Of a stretch of DNA of 37,891 nucleotides, positions 15,395 to 24,287 are shown piece after piece. Numbering within the stretch: the first letter of the stretch is position 1; each line of letters opens with the position of its first letter. The translations under genes and the position numbers were made by a program. Source of the DNA: Muribaculaceae bacterium (GTDB lineage Bacteria > Bacteroidota > Bacteroidia > Bacteroidales > Muribaculaceae); NCBI GenBank assembly GCA_017473615.1, contig JAFUKL010000030.1, forward strand, positions 1 through 37,891, written 5' to 3'. Under the pieces are notes generated by a model, which worked only from the letters and a program-made list of their open reading frames with translations, ran no database searches and was not told where the DNA came from.

Positions 15395-15420
15395 AGGCAT
15401 AGAAAATATGCCTATATTTG
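15395..15420 (+). promoter_or_regulatory. Operator and promoter of the metal-efflux operon
   Basis: A perfect inverted repeat AGGCATA (15395-15401) / TATGCCT (15407-15413) overlaps by one base the -7 box TATATTTG (15413-15420). The next ATG is at 15428, so the transcript would be leaderless or nearly so. Repressor control is inferred; no regulator gene is adjacent. Confidence 0.6.
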
Positions 15421-15427
15421 TTCTGTA

Positions 15428-15853
15428 ATGAGAGTTATAGAAATCATAACATCAACCATTTGCGCAATATTAATCATAATATGCTCTATTGCGCAGTTCC
15501 ATCATCATGATTATGATGGAAAGATGGTTGTTTACTCTTGTTCCGCAAACGTTTCATGTAATCATATCGAAAAGCATAACACCACCGATTCACACGGCTC
15601 GGAATGCAACACACGCGGACATGGCTGCCATGACGGCAATCATCAGGATGAAAAGAATTGTTCACTGAAGATAAACATTGTAAAGCCCGAGAACAAACAA
15701 TTTTCAAAAATCATAATAGCGTGCATGGTTATCGCAGATTTAGTACTCAACACATGCGACATTATTCAAACTATCTACGTTCCGACCAATGCAGCAATAT
15801 TATCAAATGATAACACAACCATATTAAGCCTTAGGGCTCCTCCTGTATTGTAA
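15428..15853 (+). CDS. His/Cys-rich membrane-anchored protein at head of metal-efflux operon
   Basis: A 141-residue protein. A hydrophobic N-terminal segment (IITSTICAILIIICSIAQ) is followed directly by HHHDYDG and then a region dense in His and Cys (CNHIEKH, HGSECNTRGHGCHDGNH). A second hydrophobic stretch is at about residues 96-112. It resembles small Bacteroidales proteins annotated DUF6769, but I am not certain of the family. His/Cys density and position directly upstream of an RND metal pump suggest periplasmic metal binding or sensing. It starts within 8 nt of the promoter. Confidence 0.7.
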   Translation: MRVIEIITSTICAILIIICSIAQFHHHDYDGKMVVYSCSANVSCNHIEKHNTTDSHGSECNTRGHGCHDGNHQDEKNCSLKINIVKPENKQFSKIIIACMVIADLVLNTCDIIQTIYVPTNAAILSNDNTTILSLRAPPVL

Positions 15854-15938
15854 TTTTTCATTTATGAACTTACCTATATTGTATATATAAGGTAACAGCG
15901 ATAATATTAATTTTCATAAATCAAAAAATTATAATCAC

Positions 15939-17213
15939 ATGAAACTAAGAAATATCATGTTTGCTATATCCATAGCAACATTAACCGCTTGCGGTACATC
16001 AGAAAAGAACAACAGCGAGCATAATCATTCTCACAATACAGAATCGCACGAACATGTACATTCCCATGATGAAGCCCATAATCATGAGAATTGCGGACAT
16101 AACCATGCCGCTCACAACCATAATCATGCAAAAGCCGCTCACAACCATTCACATGAATCGGTAGAGCATAATCATAATCACAACGAACAAGTTCATGCGG
16201 AAAACAGCGATGAAATCGCATTTTCCGAACAGAAAGCAAAGTATTTCGGAGTAAAAACCGAAAAGGTGACAAAAGGAACGTTCAACGACATAATAAAAGT
16301 GAGCGGACAGATTCTGCCGTCTCAAAGCGATGAATCGGTTATCTCGGCAAAATCAAGCGGTATCATTAAATTGAATTCTAACGCCATTGAGGGGAAACAA
16401 CTTTCGGCAGGTACATCCATAGGACAAATATCTTCACATAATGTAGCCGGGGGTGACGCCAACGAGGTAGCAAAAATCAACTTTGAAGCTGCCAAACGGG
16501 AACTGGAACGCATCACTCCGCTATATGAAGATAAAATAATAACCGAGCGAGAATACAATCTGGCAAAACAAATATATGCACAAGCTAAAGCAGCATTGTC
16601 GGGAAATTCCGGGGCCGGTAGCAATGCTGCATGCAATATCTCCGGAACAATAGCCAAGGTATACGTCAAAGACGGGGAATATGTAGAAACCGGTACCCCT
16701 ATCGCATTGGTTTCCAAAAATGCAAAATTAATATTGCGTGCCGACCTTCCCAATAAGTATGCACCGATGCTATCTTCTATAAAAACGGCGAATTTCAAAC
16801 CGGCATATACCGAAACCGTTTACGACTTGGCTGAAATGAACGGTAAGATTGTATCCAACAGAAATTTAAGTATTGTTACACCGGGATATATACCTGTAAA
16901 TTTTGAATTTACCAATAATGCCGGCATAGTAGCAGGCACTTATGCCGAAATCTACCTTATAGGCACATCCAAGGATAATTGTATCACAGTTCCACTGAGT
17001 GCGATAACCGAAGAAGAAGGGTATTTTTTCGTATATGAAAAAGTACATCATGACGCATATACCAAAAAGGAAGTAAAATTGGGCATGAACAACGGTACTG
17101 ATGTCGAAATCCTGTCAGGATTACATGAAGGAGACGAAATCGTAACCACAGGAGCTGTTCTTATAAAGTTATCACAAGCAGCAACAGTTCCGGGACATAG
17201 CCACGAACATTAA
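15939..17213 (+). CDS. Efflux RND periplasmic adaptor lipoprotein with His-rich N-terminus (CusB/CzcB type)
   Basis: A 424-residue membrane-fusion protein. It has a lipobox (IATLTACG), then about 60 residues extremely rich in His (repeats such as HNHSHN and HNHNH). The barrel-sandwich/lipoyl parts are VKVSGQILPSQ and ISGTIAKVYVKDGEYVETGTPIALV, with a helical hairpin between (INFEAAKRELERITPLYEDKI). The C-terminal barrel includes ITVPLSAITEEEGYFFVYEK and EILSGLHEGDEIVTTGA. It bridges the RND pump to the outer-membrane channel. The His tract points to Zn, Co, Ni or Cu; which metal cannot be decided. Confidence 0.92.
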   Translation: MKLRNIMFAISIATLTACGTSEKNNSEHNHSHNTESHEHVHSHDEAHNHENCGHNHAAHNHNHAKAAHNHSHESVEHNHNHNEQVHAENSDEIAFSEQKAKYFGVKTEKVTKGTFNDIIKVSGQILPSQSDESVISAKSSGIIKLNSNAIEGKQLSAGTSIGQISSHNVAGGDANEVAKINFEAAKRELERITPLYEDKIITEREYNLAKQIYAQAKAALSGNSGAGSNAACNISGTIAKVYVKDGEYVETGTPIALVSKNAKLILRADLPNKYAPMLSSIKTANFKPAYTETVYDLAEMNGKIVSNRNLSIVTPGYIPVNFEFTNNAGIVAGTYAEIYLIGTSKDNCITVPLSAITEEEGYFFVYEKVHHDAYTKKEVKLGMNNGTDVEILSGLHEGDEIVTTGAVLIKLSQAATVPGHSHEH

Positions 17214-17236
17214 TCACAATCAAAAGCTAAACCTAT

Positions 17237-20200
17237 ATGCTGAACAGAATTATCAAATTTTCGTTGAACAATAGGATTCTTGTACTTTTGATTACTTGTT
17301 TCCTATTTATAGGCGGCTCTATAATAACCGTCAACACTGAAGTCGATGTATTTCCCGACTTAAACGCTCCTACCGTAACGGTAATGACTGAGGCTCAAGG
17401 ATATGCCCCTGAAGAAGTTGAAAAAGCTGTTACTTTCCCTATCGAAACCGTGCTTAACGGAGCTACGGATGTTCGCCGCGTCCGTTCTTCATCTACAAGC
17501 GGTTTTTCTATCGTATGGGTAGAATTTGATTGGGGTACAGATATATACAAAGCAAGACAAATCGTTTCTGAAAAGCTTTCTACTTTGGAAAGCGACTTCC
17601 CAAACGGTGTTAAATCACCTGTATTAGGTCCTCAATCATCCATCCTCGGTGAAATGTTGATTATTTCTCTCACATCCGATAAGACCAACATGCAGGATTT
17701 GAGAACAATAGCCGACCGAACAATCCGCCCCAGAATACTTGCAGAAGGAGGCGTTGCCGAAGTGCAGGTTATAGGTGGGGATATTAAGGAATACCAAATC
17801 CTTTTAGATCCGGCTAAAATGAAATATTACAACGTAACGATGGATGAAGTTAATGCTGCTACACAAGACATTAACAACAATGTAGGAGGAGGCGTACTAT
17901 ATGAATACGGAAATGAATACCTTATAAAAGGAGACATTAACACAACATCCCTTAAAGACATCGCCAATACGGTAGTAAGAAGCGATGAAACCGGTATCGT
18001 GCTTGTAAGCGACATTGCCAATGTGAAAATAGGCTCTAAATCGCCCAAATTGGGATTGGCATCGGAAAATGCTAAACCGGCTGTACTTCTCACTATTACC
18101 AAGCAGCCCGACACCGATACCAAAGCGTTGACAAATTCAATACTTGAAAGCCTGAATAAATTAAAGAAATCCTTGCCTGAAGATGTAAATATCTCAACAG
18201 ACACGTTCCGTCAAAGCAATTTCATAGACAGCTCTATTTCCAATATACAAGGTTCTCTGCTTGAAGGAGCTTTATTTGTGGTAATCGTACTGTTCTTTTT
18301 CCTTATGAATATACGCACCACAGTAATATCTCTTGTGGCATTACCGCTTTCCGTCATTGTTACAATAATCGTCCTGCACGCATTCGGATATACCATCAAT
18401 ACCATGAGTTTAGGTGGTATAGCCATCGCAATCGGTTCTTTGGTGGACGACGCTATTGTTGATGTGGAGAATGTTTTCAAGCGTTTGAGAGAAAACCGTA
18501 TGTTGCCCGAAAGCGAGAGAAGTTCTGTTATCGACGTAGTATTCCATGCCTCGGCTGAAGTGCGTATGCCCATATTGAACTCCACACTGATTATTATTGC
18601 TTGCTTTCTTCCATTGTTCTTCCTTACCGGATTGGAAGGCAGATTATTGATACCGCTGGGTATTTCATTCATTGTGTCGCTGGTTGCGTCCACAATTGTT
18701 GCGCTCACGGTCACACCGGTTCTTTGCAGCTATCTACTGAAAGGCAATCACAAGCATGCCGACAAAGACCCTGTCATTACAGCTAAATTAAAAGAAAGCT
18801 ACAAAAAAGCTCTTGAAAAGAGCCTTAATCATAAACGTATAATCCTATATACTACAGGCGGGATGTTTATCCTTTCCATGATTCTGTTTTTCACATTGGG
18901 ACGCAGTTTCCTTCCGTCTTTCAATGAAGGTTCTTTCACTATAAACGTCAGTCTTATGCCAGGTGTTTCTCTTGAAGAATCAGATAAAATAGGTCGTGAA
19001 GCAGAAAAAATAATTATGAGCATACCTGAAGTAAAGTGCGTATCGAGAAAAACCGGACGTGCCGAACTTGCCGAACACTCATTCGGTGTGAATGTTTCCG
19101 AAATTGAAGCACCGTATGAAATCAAGGATAGGTCAAAGAGTGAAATTCTGAAAGAATTACGCGAAAAGTTGGCTATTATTCCGGGAGCTAATATAGAAAT
19201 AGGTCAACCTATATCGCACCGCATAGACGCTATGCTGTCAGGCTCAAAGGCTCAAATAGCTATAAAGTTGTTTGGTCCCGACCTGAACAAATTGTATAAG
19301 ACCGGCAGCGAAATCAAGAACATTATATCATCCGTTCCGGGAATCGTTGACGCCAATATCGAGCAACAAGTGGCTCGTCCACAATTACAAATACGCCCCA
19401 AACGCGATTTATTGGCCAAATACGGTATTACTATCAAAGAATTTTCCGATTTCATCAATATAACACTTGCCGGCGTCACGGTATCACAGGTATATGAAGA
19501 CGGTTTACCTTATGATATTACGCTACGACTTGATGACAACGACCGCAATTCAATGGAGAAAATAAAGAATCTCATGATTGACAGCAATGCAGGTAAGATT
19601 CCATTTTCTTATATTGCAGAAATAAAGTCGGCTGACGGTCCCAATACAATAAGCCGAGAAAACGTAAGTAGGCGTATATTGATTTCTTGCAATGTGTCTG
19701 ACAGAGATTTAAGGGGAGCTGTAAACGAAATCCAAGATAAAATAGATGAAAGCATACAATTACCTGAGGGGTATTACCTCGTATACGGCGGACAATTTGA
19801 GAATGAACAAAAGGCATCAAAGACTTTAGCTATAACATCTCTCATTGCTTTAGTTATCGTCATAATGCTGCTGTATCAAGAATTCAAAAACGTCAAGCAA
19901 TCGCTTATCGTGCTTATCAATATGCCCCTCGCCATGATTGGTGGTGTAATGATACTTAAATTCGGTTCTAACGAGCTAAACATCCCGGCTATCATCGGTT
20001 TCATATCACTGCTCGGAATTACAACTCGCAACGGCATGCTACTGATGACAAGATACAATCATTTGAAAGAGGAGGGGTATAATATACATGAACGTATCAT
20101 AAAAGGCAGTGTAGACCGATTGCTTCCTATCATCATGACTGCACTGACTTCGGCTTTGGCATTGATTCCTATTGCTGTCAAAAGTTCCGAACCGGGTAAT

Positions 20201-20332
20201 GAAATACAAAGCCCTATGGCTATTGTTATTCTTGGAGGATTGATAACGTCTACGGTATTGAATGTTTTCGTTGTCCCTATAATATATTATCTAACTCACA
20301 AAAAGGAAGAACTTAATCTCACTGAAAAATGA
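17237..20332 (+). CDS. Heavy-metal efflux RND transporter (CusA/CzcA family)
   Basis: A 1031-residue inner-membrane pump with the usual twelve-helix RND layout. It begins MLNRIIKFSLNNRILVLL, has DVFPDLNAPTVTVMTEAQG (HME family mark), and TM4 reads AIGSLVDDAIVDVENVF with paired Asp for proton relay. Two large periplasmic loops and a second helix set (MLLYQEFKNVKQSLIVLINMPLAM) follow. It exports metal ions using the proton gradient. The metal is unresolved; the TM4 sequence is neither the classic CzcA DFG form nor E. coli CusA. It lies 23 nt after the adaptor and overlaps the channel gene by 4 nt. Confidence 0.94.
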   Translation: MLNRIIKFSLNNRILVLLITCFLFIGGSIITVNTEVDVFPDLNAPTVTVMTEAQGYAPEEVEKAVTFPIETVLNGATDVRRVRSSSTSGFSIVWVEFDWGTDIYKARQIVSEKLSTLESDFPNGVKSPVLGPQSSILGEMLIISLTSDKTNMQDLRTIADRTIRPRILAEGGVAEVQVIGGDIKEYQILLDPAKMKYYNVTMDEVNAATQDINNNVGGGVLYEYGNEYLIKGDINTTSLKDIANTVVRSDETGIVLVSDIANVKIGSKSPKLGLASENAKPAVLLTITKQPDTDTKALTNSILESLNKLKKSLPEDVNISTDTFRQSNFIDSSISNIQGSLLEGALFVVIVLFFFLMNIRTTVISLVALPLSVIVTIIVLHAFGYTINTMSLGGIAIAIGSLVDDAIVDVENVFKRLRENRMLPESERSSVIDVVFHASAEVRMPILNSTLIIIACFLPLFFLTGLEGRLLIPLGISFIVSLVASTIVALTVTPVLCSYLLKGNHKHADKDPVITAKLKESYKKALEKSLNHKRIILYTTGGMFILSMILFFTLGRSFLPSFNEGSFTINVSLMPGVSLEESDKIGREAEKIIMSIPEVKCVSRKTGRAELAEHSFGVNVSEIEAPYEIKDRSKSEILKELREKLAIIPGANIEIGQPISHRIDAMLSGSKAQIAIKLFGPDLNKLYKTGSEIKNIISSVPGIVDANIEQQVARPQLQIRPKRDLLAKYGITIKEFSDFINITLAGVTVSQVYEDGLPYDITLRLDDNDRNSMEKIKNLMIDSNAGKIPFSYIAEIKSADGPNTISRENVSRRILISCNVSDRDLRGAVNEIQDKIDESIQLPEGYYLVYGGQFENEQKASKTLAITSLIALVIVIMLLYQEFKNVKQSLIVLINMPLAMIGGVMILKFGSNELNIPAIIGFISLLGITTRNGMLLMTRYNHLKEEGYNIHERIIKGSVDRLLPIIMTALTSALALIPIAVKSSEPGNEIQSPMAIVILGGLITSTVLNVFVVPIIYYLTHKKEELNLTEK

Positions 20333-21510
20333 AAAAAAGATTATATTTTATAATATCGGTGATTCTAACCTCATTGGGAGGACAAGCAGTGACACTGAAT
20401 TCAATAATGGACAGTATCGCTGTAAATAATACCGAGTTAAAGTCTAAAGCTGCTGAATATAAGAGTAAAATAGCAGGAATAAAGTCTACTAACAATTTAG
20501 GAGACACGGATATTGATTTTGAATACCAAAAAGGAGACAATATCAACGGCAACAAGCATGGATTTTCTATTTCTCAAGGTTTTGATTGGCCGGGAATGTA
20601 CATAGCACGCTCGCAAGCCAATAAATCTTTGACTAATGCTGCCGAATATGAATACCGAGCACAAAAATTGAATATCTTATTGAATGCAAAACAGATTTGC
20701 CTTAATATTATTAATTTCAACCGAAAAATTAAGGCACAAACTGAAATCCACAATAATATAAAACAACTTTACACTGAATATGAAAAAGGGTTCAAGCACG
20801 GAGAAATATCAATTCTCGACATCAATAAACTGAAGATTGAGTTGTTGAACGTAAAGCAAACGTTGGATTCCTATATCACACAAAGACAAGCATTGATAGA
20901 AGACTTAACCGGTATTAACGGAGATAAAGTCATTTATGGCATTGAACTGATAGTGACATATCCCGAACAAGAACTGCAAGCAATCGACACCTATCTCAAT
21001 CAATTGACATCCATTGACCCCGAACATAATTATAACAATGAAATGATAATCAATTCGGGAAAAGAAGTAACTATGGCAAAGATGGGCTGGATGCCTAAAT
21101 TCTCAATCGGATATAAATATGCAAATGAACTCGGCGATAAATTTAACGGTTTCTCGGTAGGTATGTCTCTGCCTATTTTCTCTAACAGAAATAAAGTCAG
21201 CGAAGCACAAGCGGCTAAAACAGCATTCATATATAGCGGAAAAAATGAATATAGTTCAAAATGTGCCAATATTAAAAAGGAATATTCACAAATTGTATAC
21301 CTGAAAGAGCAAATATATGCCTACGGCTCTGTCCTTACCGATAATGCTAATACGGAAATACTGAAAAAGGCGTTAAATGGTGGACAAATATCTTTGCTCG
21401 ACTATCTCATGGAACTAAGGTATTTCCTTGAGGCTCAACAAACGCTACTTGATTTGGAATATGAATACAATTCAACCCTAACCTCCCTCAACAAATACCA
21501 ATTGCTATAA
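20329..21510 (+). CDS. TolC-family outer-membrane efflux protein (CusC/CzcC type)
   Basis: A 393-residue protein with a signal peptide (MKKRLYFIISVILT to GGQAV). Two long coiled-coil halves follow, with the family segments ISQGFDWPGMYIARS, GEISILDINKLKIELLN and FSVGMSLPIFSNRNKVSEA, the last being the typical second-half channel motif. It forms the trimeric exit duct for the RND pump. Its ATG overlaps the pump's stop (ATGA), and a strong terminator overlaps its own stop, so it closes the operon. Confidence 0.9.
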   Translation: MKKRLYFIISVILTSLGGQAVTLNSIMDSIAVNNTELKSKAAEYKSKIAGIKSTNNLGDTDIDFEYQKGDNINGNKHGFSISQGFDWPGMYIARSQANKSLTNAAEYEYRAQKLNILLNAKQICLNIINFNRKIKAQTEIHNNIKQLYTEYEKGFKHGEISILDINKLKIELLNVKQTLDSYITQRQALIEDLTGINGDKVIYGIELIVTYPEQELQAIDTYLNQLTSIDPEHNYNNEMIINSGKEVTMAKMGWMPKFSIGYKYANELGDKFNGFSVGMSLPIFSNRNKVSEAQAAKTAFIYSGKNEYSSKCANIKKEYSQIVYLKEQIYAYGSVLTDNANTEILKKALNGGQISLLDYLMELRYFLEAQQTLLDLEYEYNSTLTSLNKYQLL

Positions 21511-21550
21511 AAATATCGAGAGGCGGATTCCCGCCTCTCGATATTTTTAA
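21509..21550. terminator. Bidirectional terminator after the efflux operon
   Basis: AAATATCGAGAGGCGG (21511-21526) pairs perfectly with CCGCCTCTCGATATTT (21531-21546) around ATTC, with A and T flanks on either side. It serves both the efflux operon and the converging lipoprotein gene. Confidence 0.93.
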
Positions 21551-21553
21551 TTT

Positions 21554-22141
21554 TTAAAATTTTTCATTTGGATTATACTTAGTCAAAGTTTCGGAACTAC
21601 CATCTTTTATCAGATATCCTTCTCCAAAAGTATAAATATCTCCATCCGACACAATTATTTTATTTTCTACAATAGTATATGAATATACCACTGGATCCTC
21701 ACTAACATAAACAAGATCACCTATCTCTTTTCCTCCATATACTGCACCTATTATCTCGGCATCATTCGGCACATAAGCAGGATCCCATAGCCATGCTATA
21801 TGAAATCGTAGCGTATTATCATTTATTATTTCGACTACATTAATAAGAAAACCATCCGGTTGAAATCTACATGCACCATAATGCGCATCTAAACTACTCC
21901 AACGTCCGTCTTCATCAAAGAACAAATCTCTTGTGGCATAATAGTCAACATGTCTATAATCAGCCAATAATTCATGGTCTTCAATAGCCTGATTGATTCG
22001 GTTAAAGTCCGAAGTCCTTGCAACACTCTGTAAATTAACGTACCACCCTTTCATTCCTTTAGATGTAGGCTCTTCACTTTCATTACTACACGATGATAAT
22101 AAGACAATCATCAATGCTAAAATACTCAACAGTTTTTTCAT
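21554..22141 (-). CDS. Hypothetical lipoprotein
   Basis: A 195-residue protein with a lipoprotein signal (MKKLLSILALM, then LSSCSNES). The mature part is rich in aromatic residues and beta-strand-like, with repeated Asp/Gly turns; I recognise no family. It lies directly downstream of the 6S-like RNA terminator and converges on the efflux operon. Localisation to a membrane is the only safe inference. Confidence 0.7.
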   Translation of the reverse strand: MKKLLSILALMIVLLSSCSNESEEPTSKGMKGWYVNLQSVARTSDFNRINQAIEDHELLADYRHVDYYATRDLFFDEDGRWSSLDAHYGACRFQPDGFLINVVEIINDNTLRFHIAWLWDPAYVPNDAEIIGAVYGGKEIGDLVYVSEDPVVYSYTIVENKIIVSDGDIYTFGEGYLIKDGSSETLTKYNPNEKF

Positions 22142-22193
22142 TCTAATATAAGTTTTAATGGCAATCCAAACTCCCTAAATTGCGATTTACGAT

Positions 22194-22439
22194 AAAAAAA
22201 GAAAGTGTGAAGTTTGTTTCGTTTATCCGTTGGTAGGTTGTGGAAAGACCCGAACAAAAATAAACGTACATTACCTCACACCTATATACTTGCAGGGTGT
22301 AGGCACAAATATGCCCAAACCCTGTACGTATACAAGAAACGTGTGTAACTCGTCTATCCCTTTGTTCTGAAAACTTCCACATTTTCCAACGAGGATGTGC
22401 GAAAACACTTTCTACATGTTTGCTATTCGGTTAAAAATA
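22194..22439 (-). ncRNA. ssrS: Rod-shaped structured RNA, probable 6S RNA (Bacteroidales-1 type)
   Basis: The 335-base gap between two lipoprotein genes folds on the minus strand into one long rod. Nested pairs, outside to inside: AGAAAGTGT with ACACTTTCT (22405-22413 / 22200-22208), CGTTGG with CCAACG, TGTGGAA with TTCCACA, GAACAAA with TTTGTTC, a short CACAC/GTGTG, TTGTATAC with GTATATAG, CAGGGT with ACCCTG and GGCA with TGCC. The outer stem is followed by seven U, a terminator. A consensus promoter starts it at about 22440. The frames through it are not protein-like. A single long hairpin with internal bulges is the hallmark of 6S RNA, which binds housekeeping RNA polymerase. The structure is seen directly; the 6S identity is inference. 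Confidence 0.68.
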
Positions 22440-22445
22440 GCATTG

Positions 22446-22476
22446 CAAATTTAAACATAAATCATAATAAATCCAA
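22446..22476 (-). promoter_or_regulatory. Promoter of the 6S-like RNA
   Basis: Minus strand TTG (22476-22474), a 20-nt spacer, TAAATTTG (22453-22446). It abuts the 3' end of the DUF4136 gene, so the RNA has its own promoter. Confidence 0.75.
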
Positions 22477-23088
22477 CTATTTTCTTGATGCGGTTGTATA
22501 TTGTGGTAAGAGCCTTACCGGGAAATCGGAGAACAACACCTTCACAGCTTGCGCAATTTCCGTCAGATTACGGAATTGACTATCCCCGGGTTGAAGAATG
22601 GTAGATACCGAAGATGAATACAATGCAATCTTCTTTTCAGTATCCACAAACTCCATAGTCAACACGCCTTCACGGTATATTCCGGTAATAACTTTAGCAT
22701 TGGCATAATAGCTTTGCCAATACAGATTACGAGGATACATATAATAAGGATACATTCCATTGTAAGCATAATATCCAGGAGGCAATGCCGGCGCCGTTTC
22801 TATCTCTTTCTGTACGGTCAACGCAATATTTACCAAAAGCGGTGAATCTTGTGATTCCACAAAACCTCGTTCTACCATTTGTTCCCTGATTGCAGCAGCT
22901 ATGTTATAATATGTAACCATTGTCATTCCGGGTGGAAGTGTTCCCTCCGGTGGAGATACTATGCGGAACGTCTTATACTCACCCAAATCGGAATTATTAT
23001 AAACCGTGCTGTTTACTAAAGAGAATGGGCTGCATGAACTGGACAACAACCCTAAAACTCCTAAAATTGTGATTATTAACTTTTTCAT
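22477..23088 (-). CDS. DUF4136 family lipoprotein
   Basis: A 203-residue protein when started at ATG 23088, which places the lipobox correctly (MKKLIITILGVLGLLSSSCS); an in-frame start 11 codons upstream only adds a short extension. The body matches DUF4136: YKTFRIVSPPEG, then IAAAIREQMVERGFVESQDSPLLVNIALTVQKE, a Tyr-rich segment (YYAYNGMYPYYMYP), and GVLTMEFVDTEKKIALYSS. The family is envelope-located and of unknown function. It is the gene upstream of the 6S-like RNA. Confidence 0.82.
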   Translation of the reverse strand: MKKLIITILGVLGLLSSSCSPFSLVNSTVYNNSDLGEYKTFRIVSPPEGTLPPGMTMVTYYNIAAAIREQMVERGFVESQDSPLLVNIALTVQKEIETAPALPPGYYAYNGMYPYYMYPRNLYWQSYYANAKVITGIYREGVLTMEFVDTEKKIALYSSSVSTILQPGDSQFRNLTEIAQAVKVLFSDFPVRLLPQYTTASRK

Positions 23089-23240
23089 AACAGTGAGATT
23101 TAGAATTTTAATTACTAACAATACTTTTTTTATTATTGTTTATGAAAATTGCTTTAATTCACATTTTATTCTTGAAAATTATGATAGCTCACAATAAACT
23201 GCTATATTTGAATAATCAAAAGAATTTACCTTTATATTGA

Positions 23241-24287
23241 ATGGACAGAAAAGAAAATAATACACGCAGATTCATTGCTGAATGGGAATCCCAATCTGCC
23301 GTAATGATTGCATGGCCGCATGAACGTACCGATTGGCATTACATGCTTGATGAAGTTGAACAATGCTATACCTACATCGCTAAAGCCATACTTAACGTAG
23401 AGGATCTTATAATTGTCACTCAAAAGAAAGAACATGTAGCATCAATAATAGGGAATTCACATCCCCATAAGGTACATTATGTTGATATTCCTACCAACGA
23501 CACATGGTGTCGTGACTTCGGTGCTATCACAATCGAACAGAATGGTAATCCCGCAATATGTGACTTCAAATTCAATGCTTGGGGAGGTAAATTCAATTGG
23601 GAATTGGATAATGCCGTTACATCTCACATGTTAAAGCAGAAACTTTTCTCTTGTGAATCGATAGATTGCCAAAATTTCATTCTTGAAGGAGGATCAATAG
23701 AAACCGATGGTAAGGGCAATTTATTAGTAACATCACAGTGTTTATTGACACCTACCCGCAATCCTCACATGAATAAAGCTGAAATAGAGATGTATTTGTG
23801 CCGTACTCTCGGTGTTACAAAAGTGTTTTGGCTTGATTATGGCGCATTTGCCGGAGATGATACCGATAGCCATATCGACACACTGGCACGTTTAGCTCCC
23901 AACGACTGCATTATCTATGCAGGATGCGATAATCCTGAAGATGAGCATTATACAGAACTTAACAAAATGGAAAAACAATTATCGGAATTTGTGAAAGCCG
24001 ATAATACTCCTTTTTCATTGCACAAATTGCCGTTCCCTGATGCCATATATGATGAAGACGGAGAACGGTTGCCTGCCACATACGCCAACTATCTGGTTAT
24101 AAACGGAACAGTACTGATTCCCACATACAACCAACCGGAGAATGACACCAAGGCATTATCTGTAATAAAAGAAGTATTCCCAAGCTATAAGATAGTCGGC
24201 ATAGATTGTAACGCATTAATCAAACAACACGGGTCTCTGCATTGCGTAACAATGCAATTCCCTAAAAACGTTTTAATAAATATATGA
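23241..24287 (+). CDS. aguA: Agmatine deiminase (peptidyl-arginine deiminase family)
   Basis: A 348-residue guanidine-modifying enzyme. It has MIAWPHERTDW, DTWCRDFGAI, FNAWGGK, the EGGSIETDGKG acidic site, DTDSHIDTLARL with catalytic His, and a C-terminal GSLHC nucleophile Cys (residue 335). It converts agmatine to N-carbamoylputrescine and ammonia. The next gene, overlapping by 4 nt, carries out the following step, so the pair makes putrescine from agmatine. A -7-like TATATTTG lies at 23203-23210. Confidence 0.95.
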   Translation: MDRKENNTRRFIAEWESQSAVMIAWPHERTDWHYMLDEVEQCYTYIAKAILNVEDLIIVTQKKEHVASIIGNSHPHKVHYVDIPTNDTWCRDFGAITIEQNGNPAICDFKFNAWGGKFNWELDNAVTSHMLKQKLFSCESIDCQNFILEGGSIETDGKGNLLVTSQCLLTPTRNPHMNKAEIEMYLCRTLGVTKVFWLDYGAFAGDDTDSHIDTLARLAPNDCIIYAGCDNPEDEHYTELNKMEKQLSEFVKADNTPFSLHKLPFPDAIYDEDGERLPATYANYLVINGTVLIPTYNQPENDTKALSVIKEVFPSYKIVGIDCNALIKQHGSLHCVTMQFPKNVLINI

